Source: Streptomyces resistomycificus
GTDB lineage: Bacteria > Actinomycetota > Actinomycetes > Streptomycetales > Streptomycetaceae
Direction: 5' to 3'
Assembly (NCBI RefSeq): GCF_001514265.1
Contig: NZ_KQ948997.1
Span: forward strand, 186,001 to 250,000
DNA length: 64,000 bases
Position 1 is the first letter of the stretch, and every line of letters starts with the position of its first letter. Position numbers and translations under genes: made by a program. Under the pieces are notes generated by a model. That model was not told where the DNA came from. It worked only from the letters and a program-made list of their open reading frames with translations, and ran no database searches. This document shows positions 41,544 to 49,002 of the stretch, in pieces.

Positions 41544-42671
41544 TCACAGCCAGCCGTTGCGCCGGAAGCCGCGGTGCAGGACCAGGCACGCGACGGATAT
41601 GACGCCGATGACCATGCCGTAGCCGTATCGCCAGTGCAGCTCCGGCATGTGGTCGAAGTTCATGCCGTACACCCCGCACACCATCGTCGGTACGGCGACT
41701 ATGGCGGCCCATGCCGTGATCTTCCGCATGTCCTCGTTCTGCGCGACCGTCACCTGCGCGAGGTGCGCCTGCAGGATCGAGTTGAGCAGTTCGTCGAATG
41801 CGGCGATCTGTTCCTTGACGCGCAGCAGATGGTCGGAGACGTCACGGAAGTAGGCCTGTATCTCCGCGTCGACCACCCGGATCGGTCGCGTGGCGAGGTC
41901 TTCGAGCGGACGGCTCAGCGGGACCACGGCCCGCTTCAGCTCCAGGAGTTCACGCTTGAGCTGGTAGATGCGTCCGGCGTCGACCCGGGCGCCGTTCTCC
42001 GCGAAGACGGCCATCTCGACCAGGTCGATGTCCGACTGCACCGAGTCGGTGACGTTGAGATAGTCGTCGACCACATGGTCGGCGATCGCGTGCAGCACCG
42101 CGGCGGGTCCCTGGGCCAGCTGCTGGGGAGCCGACTCCAGTTCCTCGCGCAGCGGGCCCAGGGAGCCGTGCCGCCCATGTCGTACCGTGATCACGAAGTC
42201 ATGGCCGACGAACACCATGATCTCGCCCGTGTTGACCACCTCGCTGGTCGCCGTGAGCTCCTCGTGCTCGACGTAGCAGACCGTCTTGAACACGGCGAAC
42301 AGCGTCTCGCCGTAGCGCTCCAGCTTCGGGCGCTGGTGCGCCTCGATCGCGTCCTCGACGGCCAGCGGGTGCAGGTCGAAGAGCTCCGCGATCCCCGCGA
42401 ACTCCTGGTTCGTCGGCTCATGGAGTCCGAGCCAGACGAACCCGTCGCGGTTCTTGCGCACCCGCTCCACGGCGTCGACCAGATCGACGCCTGCCGGGGC
42501 CCGGACGCCGTCCCGGTACGTCACGCAGTTCACCACCGACGAACCCAGCGGGGACCGGGCCGGATGACTCAGGTCGACACGCGGGCGCCGACGGGCCAGC
42601 CGTGCCACCTTGCGGAGGCCGCCGACCCTGCCGAGGCTCGTGACCTTCCGCAGATTCCCTGCCATGGACAT
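41544..42671 (-). CDS. corA: CorA-type magnesium/cobalt channel
   Basis: A 375-residue member of the CorA family: a large cytoplasmic funnel domain, a long helix (LRVKEQIAAFDELLNSILQA) and two C-terminal membrane helices joined by the selectivity loop after YGMNF. It would form a homopentameric Mg2+ channel. Of three nearby ATGs I choose 42671, since aaggag lies 6 bases upstream; the ATG at 42677 directly abuts that site. Confidence 0.93.
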   Translation of the reverse strand: MSMAGNLRKVTSLGRVGGLRKVARLARRRPRVDLSHPARSPLGSSVVNCVTYRDGVRAPAGVDLVDAVERVRKNRDGFVWLGLHEPTNQEFAGIAELFDLHPLAVEDAIEAHQRPKLERYGETLFAVFKTVCYVEHEELTATSEVVNTGEIMVFVGHDFVITVRHGRHGSLGPLREELESAPQQLAQGPAAVLHAIADHVVDDYLNVTDSVQSDIDLVEMAVFAENGARVDAGRIYQLKRELLELKRAVVPLSRPLEDLATRPIRVVDAEIQAYFRDVSDHLLRVKEQIAAFDELLNSILQAHLAQVTVAQNEDMRKITAWAAIVAVPTMVCGVYGMNFDHMPELHWRYGYGMVIGVISVACLVLHRGFRRNGWL

Positions 42672-42947
42672 CTGCATCTCCTTGCGTGGATCTCCCCCGC
42701 GTCGCGTTTCCGCGCCCTGGCGAGCCAGTTTGCCAGCTCCGGGTGTGTGCCGGGTAAGCCTGTGGGAGCTGGGGCTTCCGCTTTGTTCCCGGCTGTGGAC
42801 AACCAGGCTTCGGCACTGTGTCGAACGGCGTGTCCGGCGGCCTGCCCGGGAAGCGCCCCGTCATCTCCGTCCCCGGCGCCGCGTCGTCCTCCCCCCGGCG
42901 CCGCGTCGTCCCCTCCGGACAAGCCGGGCAACTGGGATGATCCTTCT

Positions 42948-43742
42948 ATGACGCGAACCGACGGGTATCTCCTGGACAACCGGCAGACGGAGGCGGGGGA
43001 GCGTTTCGACGCCTTCGCCACCCTCTTCGACCCCACGACCTTCCGGCACCTCGAAGGATTCGGCATCGGATCCGGCTGGCGCTGCTGGGAGGTCGGCGCC
43101 GGCGGTACCTCCGTCGTGTCCTGGCTGGCCAAGAAGGTCGGCCCGACCGGACGGGTCGTCGCGACCGACGTCGACACCTCACGCCTCACCGCGGCCGCCC
43201 GGCAGCCGGTCGAGGTACGCGTCCACGACGTGGGCGCCCAGGAGCCGCCCGGGGAGGGGTTCGACCTGGTCCACGCCCGGCTCGTCCTGGTCCATGTGCC
43301 GGACCGGGAAAAGGCGTTGCGGTCGATGGTCAAGGCACTACGCCCCGGCGGACGACTCCTGGTCGAGGACGCCGATCCCGCCCTGCAACCCCTGATCTGC
43401 CCCGACGAGCAGGGGCCCGAGCAGCAGCTGGCGAACAGGCTCCGGCAGGGCTTCCGCCAACTGCTGGCCGACCGAGGTGCCGATCTCGCCTACGGCCGCA
43501 GGCTGCCGCGGCTGCTCCGCGAGGCGGGCCTGCGCCGGGTGGAGGCCGACGCGTACTTCCCGGTCACCTCGCCGGCCTGCGCGGCCCTGGAGTCCGCGAC
43601 GATCCGCCAGATCCGCGACCAGCTCGTCACCGCGGGCCTCGCCACGGACCAGGACATCGACCGCCACCTCGCGAACGTCGCCTCCGGAGGCATGGACCTC
43701 GCCACGGCACCGATGATCTCGGCGTGGGGGCGCAAGGGGTAG
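42948..43742 (+). CDS. SAM-dependent methyltransferase
   Basis: A 264-residue methyltransferase: WRCWEVGAGGTSVVSWLA (motif I), VVATDVDTSRL, FDLVHARLVLVHVPDR (motif IV/post-II) and LRPGGRLLVEDAD. The N-terminal MTRTDGYLLDNRQTEAGERF is typical of Streptomyces methyltransferases acting on small metabolites. No Shine-Dalgarno precedes the ATG; gatgat lies about 7 bases upstream as a possible -10 for a leaderless mRNA. Confidence 0.88.
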   Translation: MTRTDGYLLDNRQTEAGERFDAFATLFDPTTFRHLEGFGIGSGWRCWEVGAGGTSVVSWLAKKVGPTGRVVATDVDTSRLTAAARQPVEVRVHDVGAQEPPGEGFDLVHARLVLVHVPDREKALRSMVKALRPGGRLLVEDADPALQPLICPDEQGPEQQLANRLRQGFRQLLADRGADLAYGRRLPRLLREAGLRRVEADAYFPVTSPACAALESATIRQIRDQLVTAGLATDQDIDRHLANVASGGMDLATAPMISAWGRKG

Positions 43743-43838
43743 GCCGCGAGGGGTAGGCGCCGCGGGGCAGCGCTCGTGGGTATCGGACACACGTCATCGG
43801 CCACCAGCGCTCGTCCCGCCCTGCCCCACCCCGCCCCG

Positions 43839-44807
43839 TCAGTCGTTCACCGGCGGCCGGCCTCCCACCCGCTCCACCGCCGTCGCCCCGGCCCGGCACC
43901 CCTGTGCCGCCGCGGCCTCGGGGCCGGCGCCCGCGAGCAGGGCGGCGAGGAAGGCGCCGGTGAAGGCGTCGCCGGCTCCGGTGGTGTCCCGGGGTGTCGC
44001 CGGTACCGCGGGGACGTGGGCGACCACCGTGCCTGACCGGGCCACCAACGCACCCTCCCGGCCCTGCTTCGCGACCACCAGCGGGACCTGGAGGCTGAGC
44101 TTGGCCGCCGCGTCCGCCGCATCGGTCAGCCCCGTGAGCAGACAGGCCTCGTCACGGCTGGGCAGCAGGATGTCCACTCCGTCGACCAGCGCCAGGAACC
44201 GGTCGACTCCCAGCTCCACGAGGAACCCGGCCGACGCCGGGTCCATGCTCACCGGCACCCCACGCGCGCGTGCCGCCCCCAGCGCCACCGCCACCAGGGC
44301 GCGGCTCGGCTCGGAGAAGAGCAGGTAGCCCGACAGATGCAGCCGTGCGACCCCGTCCAGCAGTGCGTCCGACCAGTCCTCGGGCGCGAGCCGCAGCGAC
44401 GCGCCGCTGTCCGTCAGGAACGTCCGTTCACCGGCCGCACCCGTGTCGACGAGGCTGATCACCGTCCCGGTCGGTGCGTCGGGGTCGACGACCAGCCGGG
44501 GCCGTACGCCGCGCGCGACCAGCTCCCGTTCGTGCCAGGCGGCCGAGTCCGCGCCCACCCGTCCGAGCAGTCGCACCTCACAGCTGCCCGTGTGAGCAGC
44601 CCAGCAGGCCACGTTGGCGCCCGCGCCACCCGGCACCGTCCGGATCGCCGCGGCCGTGTCCGTGCCGGCTGTGAGCGGTCCCCGGTGTCGGGCCACGACG
44701 TCCGTGATGACGTCGCCGACCACCAACAACGCGCCGTCAGGCCGGGCCCGGTGCTGCCGATGGTCTGCCGTGGCAGCCGCCTCGGGGCCCGTCCGCCCCG
44801 CTGTCAC
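43839..44807 (-). CDS. psuK: PfkB-family kinase, probable pseudouridine kinase
   Basis: A 322-residue ribokinase-like sugar/nucleoside kinase with the two PfkB signatures: GGAGANVACWAAHTG near the start and DTTGAGDAFTGAFLAAL near the end, where the DTTGAGD aspartate is the catalytic base. The preceding gene is pseudouridine-5'-phosphate glycosidase and the two overlap in GTGA, so phosphorylation of pseudouridine is the natural inference. The first 30 residues (TAGRTGPEAAATADHRQ) are an extension forced by the overlap start. Confidence 0.82.
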   Translation of the reverse strand: MTAGRTGPEAAATADHRQHRARPDGALLVVGDVITDVVARHRGPLTAGTDTAAAIRTVPGGAGANVACWAAHTGSCEVRLLGRVGADSAAWHERELVARGVRPRLVVDPDAPTGTVISLVDTGAAGERTFLTDSGASLRLAPEDWSDALLDGVARLHLSGYLLFSEPSRALVAVALGAARARGVPVSMDPASAGFLVELGVDRFLALVDGVDILLPSRDEACLLTGLTDAADAAAKLSLQVPLVVAKQGREGALVARSGTVVAHVPAVPATPRDTTGAGDAFTGAFLAALLAGAGPEAAAAQGCRAGATAVERVGGRPPVND

Positions 44808-45712
44808 GCCCCGGCCCAGGCCGCCGCGATCCGAGCCGCCAGCCGAACGTTGCCGCGCACCGCCGCGAGATTGGCGGTCAGCGAGGCTCCGTCGGTGTGC
44901 TGCACCAGGTAGTTCAGCAGGAACGGCGTCACTCCCTGGCCCGTGATCCCCTCCTCCTCGCACGCGTGCAGCGCTTCGGCCAGCACGCGCGCGTGCAGCC
45001 CGGGATCCAGCTGCTCCGCCTCCGGCACCGGGTTGGCGACGATCAGGGCCGACTCGGGCCCGTCGACCGCGTCCTGCGCCCGCATGACGTCCGCCACCTG
45101 CCCCGGGCTGTCCAGCGTCCACTCCACGGGATGCCCCGAGTCGGACAGATAGAAGCCGGGGAAGCGGTCGGTGCCGTATCCTGCCACCGCGACGCCCAGC
45201 GTCTCCAGCCGCTGCAGGGTCGCCGGCACGTCCAGGATCGACTTCACGCCCGCGCACACCACGGTGATCCGGGTCCGTGCCAGCAGGCCGAGGTCGGCCG
45301 ACTCGTCCTGCGTCACCGTCCACTCCCGGTGTACCCCGCCCAACCCGCCCGTGGCGAACACCCGCACGCCCGCCAGGGCCGCCAGCAGGGCCGTCGCCGA
45401 CACCGTGGTCGCGCCACTCGCCCCGGCGGCCACGGCCAGCGGCAGATCGCGGTGGCCCAGCTTGCGGATGCCGTCCTCGTTGGCGACCCGCTCCAACTGC
45501 TGCTTGTCCAGGCCGACGTGGGGCCGCCCGTCCAGCACGGCGATCGTCGCGGGTACGGCACCCTCCTGCCGCACGACCTCCTCCAGCTCCAGCGCCACCT
45601 GCAGATTGCGCGGGCGCGGCAGCCCGTGCGCGATGATCGTGGACTCCAGGGCCACCACGGGTCGACGCGCGTCGATCGCGTCGCGCACTTCTTCGGACAC
45701 CACCAGCACCAC
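44804..45712 (-). CDS. psuG: Pseudouridine-5'-phosphate glycosidase
   Basis: A 302-residue enzyme that reversibly splits pseudouridine 5'-phosphate into uracil and ribose 5-phosphate. Family blocks are ALESTIIAHGLPRPRNLQVA, GASGATTVSATALLAALAGV, FATGGLGGVHRE, GVKSILDVPATLQRLET and TPFLLNYLVQHT. An aggagg-N7-GTG arrangement fixes the start at 45712. It is translationally coupled to the PfkB kinase downstream; together they salvage modified uridine from RNA turnover. Confidence 0.94.
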   Translation of the reverse strand: MVLVVSEEVRDAIDARRPVVALESTIIAHGLPRPRNLQVALELEEVVRQEGAVPATIAVLDGRPHVGLDKQQLERVANEDGIRKLGHRDLPLAVAAGASGATTVSATALLAALAGVRVFATGGLGGVHREWTVTQDESADLGLLARTRITVVCAGVKSILDVPATLQRLETLGVAVAGYGTDRFPGFYLSDSGHPVEWTLDSPGQVADVMRAQDAVDGPESALIVANPVPEAEQLDPGLHARVLAEALHACEEEGITGQGVTPFLLNYLVQHTDGASLTANLAAVRGNVRLAARIAAAWAGA

Positions 45713-45810
45713 GTGCCTGCCTCCTGTCGGTCGGTCTCCCCTCATCTCTGGCGGGCGGCGCGCCAGGTCAAACACTTGCGTCCTGTGGGGGACGACACCA
45801 GCCTGGGGGG

Positions 45811-46239
45811 ATGACGGACAACACGACACGTCTCGACCACATAGTCCTCTGGGTGCGCGACCCGGTGACCGCCGCCCGCTTCTACGAGAAGGCCATCGGC
45901 CTGGAGACCGTCCGGCTTTCCGAGTTCACCGCGGGCGAGGTGTCGTTTCCCTCCGTACGCGTCAACGACGAGGCCATCATCGACCTCATGCCGTCGACCA
46001 TGGCGGAGCACATGACGATGCTCCCCGGCGCGGCGGACAGCGCCGGACACCCCGTCAACCACGTGTGCCTGGCACTGCCACAGGACGCCTTCGACAGCCT
46101 CCGCTCCCGTCTGGAGGAACACTCCGTGCCAGTGTCGGACGTCGCGCACGGGTCCTTCGGCGCCCGCGGAAAGGCCGAGCGCAGCTTCTACTTCCGCGAC
46201 CCCGACGGCAACGTCTTCGAGGCGCGTCACTACGGCTGA
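45811..46239 (+). CDS. VOC (glyoxalase/dioxygenase-fold) protein
   Basis: A 142-residue protein with paired beta-alpha-beta-beta-beta units: TRLDHIVLWVRDPVTAARFYE and PVNHVCLALPQDAF through RSFYFRDPDGNVFEARHY. His10-type, Glu and His metal positions are plausible but the reaction is unknown. gggggg lies directly before the ATG. It is divergent from psuG. Confidence 0.88.
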   Translation: MTDNTTRLDHIVLWVRDPVTAARFYEKAIGLETVRLSEFTAGEVSFPSVRVNDEAIIDLMPSTMAEHMTMLPGAADSAGHPVNHVCLALPQDAFDSLRSRLEEHSVPVSDVAHGSFGARGKAERSFYFRDPDGNVFEARHYG

Positions 46240-46291
46240 CGTCCACGGCGTGTCCACGCACGCCCGTCGCACACACCGGCTGCCCGGGCGC

Positions 46292-46846
46292 TCAGAACAG
46301 CGGTTCGGGCAGCACGCCTTCCAGGGCCAGTAGCTTCCGCTTGGTCTCCAGGCCGCCGCCGAACCCTCCGATGCCGCCGTCGCTCTCCACGACCCGGTGG
46401 CAGGGCACCACGACCGGCAGTGGATTGGAGCCCATCGCCACGCCCACCGCCTGGGCAGCGCCCGGCTGCCCCACGCGCCCCGCCAGATCGCCGTAGCCGA
46501 CGACCGAGCCGAAGGGGACACCGGTCGCCAGCTCGCGCAGTACCTGCCGGTTGAATCCCGAGATCAGCGACCAGTCCAGCGGGAGTTCGAAGTCGTGCCG
46601 CCGGCCCGCGAAGTACGCCCGCACCTGGCGTATCGCCTCGGCGAGCAGCGGGGAGCCGGGCGCCTCGACGGGCTCGCCGCCCAGCCGGGACGCGAGCCGG
46701 TCCAGCGCCTTGTCACGGACCGGGTCCGTGGCGTGGAACACCACATTGACCAGACCCTCTCGGGTCGCGGCCAGCAGCAGAGGGCCGATGTCACTGGCGA
46801 CGACGGCCCACACGACCTGCGGCTCGTCCTGCCCATGGCTGTTCAT
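46292..46846 (-). CDS. ogt: Methylated-DNA-protein-cysteine methyltransferase
   Basis: A 184-residue O6-alkylguanine-DNA alkyltransferase, a suicide enzyme that takes the alkyl group onto cysteine. The active site is VVVPCHRVVESDGGIGGFGGGLE (PCHRV) and the DNA-binding helix contains GSVVGYGDLAGRVGQPGAA. The ATG at 46846 lies exactly 7 bases after the -10 of a PafBC-type promoter and has no Shine-Dalgarno, so I take it as leaderless and reject longer in-frame starts. Confidence 0.94.
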   Translation of the reverse strand: MNSHGQDEPQVVWAVVASDIGPLLLAATREGLVNVVFHATDPVRDKALDRLASRLGGEPVEAPGSPLLAEAIRQVRAYFAGRRHDFELPLDWSLISGFNRQVLRELATGVPFGSVVGYGDLAGRVGQPGAAQAVGVAMGSNPLPVVVPCHRVVESDGGIGGFGGGLETKRKLLALEGVLPEPLF

Positions 46847-46853
46847 GCGGCCC

Positions 46854-46876
46854 ACCGTACGACCCGCCACTGACAT
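46854..46876 (-). promoter_or_regulatory. PafBC-type promoter of ogt
   Basis: On the minus strand: ATGTCAGTG (46876-46868), 8 bases, TACGGT (46859-46854), then 7 bases to the ogt ATG. All key consensus positions except the first T are met. Confidence 0.75.
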
Positions 46877-46938
46877 CGCCCGCGCAAGCGCCCGGAAGGC
46901 CGGGAGCTGCCCGGGTGGACCGAGCGGACGAAGCGTGG

Positions 46939-47814
46939 TCAGTTCCCGCCGAGCGCGGTGCGCACCACGTCCGGCTTGTTGGTGATGACCCCGTCGACGC
47001 CGTACCCAGCGACCCGACGGGCCGTGGCCGCGGTGTCGACGGTCCAGGTGAAGATCTCCAGCGGTCTGCCGTGCGGACCCGTGAAGGCGTGGACGGTGGA
47101 GACGTACCCGCTGGAGAGGGATCTGTAGGACGGGTTGATCTGGTCGGCGAAGACCGCGTACGCGGGCAGGTTGGCCACGGAGGGCGTCCCGAGCAGACCG
47201 GTCTTGACGGCGGGCTTCAGCTGGTGGACCGCGCGGACACTGGGTGCGCTGAAGCTCTGCACGATCAGCCGGCCCGCGACATGCCGCCGGTCGAGCCAGC
47301 CCTCGTTCCCGAGCACCTTGAGGGTCTGCCCCTCGATGCCCGGGTACAGGTCCGGATTCTTGATCTCCAGAAGCAGCTTCTGCTGGTGGACGTCCACCCG
47401 GCGCACGTACTGCGCGAGCGTCGGCACGCGTGCGCCCGCGTACGCGGGACCGAACCAGCTGCCCGCGTCCAGGCGGGCGATCTCGGCCGCGGTGAAGTCC
47501 CGGACCTTCCAGGGCGCCCGGGAGGGGAAGACCTCCTCGGCGTCCGTCGTGCGCCGCAGGTTGTCGTCGTGGAGGACGACGAGCTTGCCGTCCTTGGTGC
47601 GCTGGACGTCGTTCTCGACCCAGTCGATGCCCAGCGCGGCCGCCTTGTCGACGGCCGCAAGGGTGTTCTCGGGCGCGTAGGCGGAGGCACCCCTGTGGGC
47701 GATGACCGTGGGCCGTTTCACGGCTGCGTCGGCCCGGACGTCGGCGGTGGGGGGCAGGAAGGCGGCGGTTCCCAGGAGCGCGGTGGTCGTGGCGGCAAGT
47801 GCGCGGGCGTGCAT
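46939..47814 (-). CDS. glpQ2: Secreted glycerophosphodiester phosphodiesterase (GlpQ2-type)
   Basis: A 291-residue enzyme with a signal peptide (MHARALAATTTALLGTAAF) and a GDPD TIM barrel: VIAHRGASAYAPENTLAA (catalytic His and Glu), DWVENDVQRTKDGKLVVLHDD, and LLLEIKNP. It releases glycerol 3-phosphate from teichoic acid or phospholipid diesters outside the cell. A gaggag site lies before the ATG. The S. coelicolor gene at this position, glpQ2 (SCO1968, from memory), is controlled by PhoP, and PHO box-like units are visible upstream. Confidence 0.92.
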   Translation of the reverse strand: MHARALAATTTALLGTAAFLPPTADVRADAAVKRPTVIAHRGASAYAPENTLAAVDKAAALGIDWVENDVQRTKDGKLVVLHDDNLRRTTDAEEVFPSRAPWKVRDFTAAEIARLDAGSWFGPAYAGARVPTLAQYVRRVDVHQQKLLLEIKNPDLYPGIEGQTLKVLGNEGWLDRRHVAGRLIVQSFSAPSVRAVHQLKPAVKTGLLGTPSVANLPAYAVFADQINPSYRSLSSGYVSTVHAFTGPHGRPLEIFTWTVDTAATARRVAGYGVDGVITNKPDVVRTALGGN

Positions 47815-47860
47815 GCGTACTCCTCGCGTCGAGCGATCACTGACAGCACCACTGTGACAG

Positions 47861-47896
47861 CAGAGGGTCAACGGGAGGTGGGTACGGAATGACCAC
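47861..47896 (-). promoter_or_regulatory. Possible PHO box of glpQ2
   Basis: Reading the minus strand, three 11-base units follow each other: ggtcattccgt, acccacctccc, gttgaccctct. The last starts GTTGACC (6 of 7 with the PhoP unit GTTCACC); the others match 4 of 7. Position and 11-base spacing fit a PhoP operator about 45-80 bases upstream of the gene. Confidence 0.45.
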
Positions 47897-48092
47897 AAGT
47901 TGAATGCGGCTGTCCCAAGTCCGCTCACTGATGCCGCACAACTGGGGCAAGGGCGTGTTTCTTTGCCGGAAAATCGTTCGACCATTCCGGTGGGAGTCAT
48001 ACTCTCTGCGTCAACCCTGACCGCGTGGGCGGCCCGGGAAAGGGCGCACATCAGGGATTTCCGGGAGCAAAAAGGCGGAAGGGCAGCCGCGC

Positions 48093-48962
48093 ATGCAAGG
48101 CACGGTCGACGGATTCAGCTACGGACTCGTCACACCGCTGGTGGCCTACCTCATGGCCTGTCTGGGCGGAGCCCTCGGACTGCGCTGTACCACCAGGTCC
48201 ATGATCGTCAGCAACTCGTGGCGCCCCGGCTGGCTCGCCCTCGGGGCGACCGCGATCGGCTCGGGCATCTGGACCATGCACTTCGTCGCGATGATGGGCT
48301 TCAAGATCCGGCAGGCGCCGATCCACTACGACCCCGCGATGACGTTCGCGAGCCTGGGCGTGGCCATCGTCATGGTGGGCATCGGGATCTTCATCGTCGG
48401 CTACAAGGGGGCGTCCGGCACGGCCCTGATGACCGGGGGTGCGGTCACCGGCCTCGGCGTCGCCTCGATGCACTACCTGGGCATGGCCGGCATGCGCTTC
48501 AACGGCAAGCTGGAGTACAACACCGTCACCGTGGCCTTCTCGGTCGTCATAGCCGTCGTCGCCGCTACCGCGGCCCTGTGGGCGGCCGGACAGGTGCGCG
48601 GGTTCCTGTGGAGCGTGGGCGCGAGCCTCGTGATGGGCCTCGCCGTGACCGGCATGCACTACACGGGCATGGCCGCCCTCAGCGTCCATCTGCACAGCTC
48701 CACGTCCCCGGCCACCGGGGACGCCGCCCCGTCCTTCCTGGCGCCCATGATGATCGGCCCGCTCGCCTTCCTGCTCCTCGCGGGCGTCGTCGTGATGTTC
48801 GACCCGTTGATGGTCATGGGGAAGCCCGTCCGGACCCCCGCCGAGAACAAGCCGGGCGTTCCCGCGCGCGAACTCGTCTCCCACCACGCCACCCGCCGCC
48901 CCTCCCTCCGCACTCGCCGGAGTGTGGACCCCTGGGACTCCCGCACGCCGCAGAACCGCTGA
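48093..48962 (+). CDS. MHYT-domain membrane protein
   Basis: A 289-residue protein with seven predicted helices and three MHYT-type motifs: WTMHFVAMMGF, SMHYLGMAGM and GMHYTGMAAL. The His and Met residues would face the outside of the membrane and may bind copper; the domain is proposed to sense O2, CO or NO. No GGDEF, EAL or kinase domain is fused, so signalling would need a partner. A 60-residue Arg/Pro-rich cytoplasmic tail follows. TTCGAC-N17-TACTCT (47977-48005) is a possible promoter. Confidence 0.9.
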   Translation: MQGTVDGFSYGLVTPLVAYLMACLGGALGLRCTTRSMIVSNSWRPGWLALGATAIGSGIWTMHFVAMMGFKIRQAPIHYDPAMTFASLGVAIVMVGIGIFIVGYKGASGTALMTGGAVTGLGVASMHYLGMAGMRFNGKLEYNTVTVAFSVVIAVVAATAALWAAGQVRGFLWSVGASLVMGLAVTGMHYTGMAALSVHLHSSTSPATGDAAPSFLAPMMIGPLAFLLLAGVVVMFDPLMVMGKPVRTPAENKPGVPARELVSHHATRRPSLRTRRSVDPWDSRTPQNR

Positions 48963-48972
48963 TCAGACCGCA

Positions 48973-48995
48973 TTGTCAGTGGGGGGTCGTACGGT
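48973..48995 (+). promoter_or_regulatory. PafBC-type promoter of uvrB
   Basis: TTGTCAGTG (48973-48981), 8 bases, TACGGT (48990-48995), then 7 bases to the ATG of uvrB. It matches the RecA-NDp consensus at every defined position. No LexA-type cgaac-N4-gttcg box is nearby. Confidence 0.85.
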
Positions 48996-49002
48996 TGGTG
49001 GC

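Noticed and set aside
47832..47846. CTGTCAGTG on the minus strand upstream of glpQ2 as another PafBC-type promoter
   Set aside because: At the N8 distance the hexamer is ACGCGA, which does not resemble TAnnnT, and the gene has a normal leader with an RBS. The -35-like match alone is not enough.
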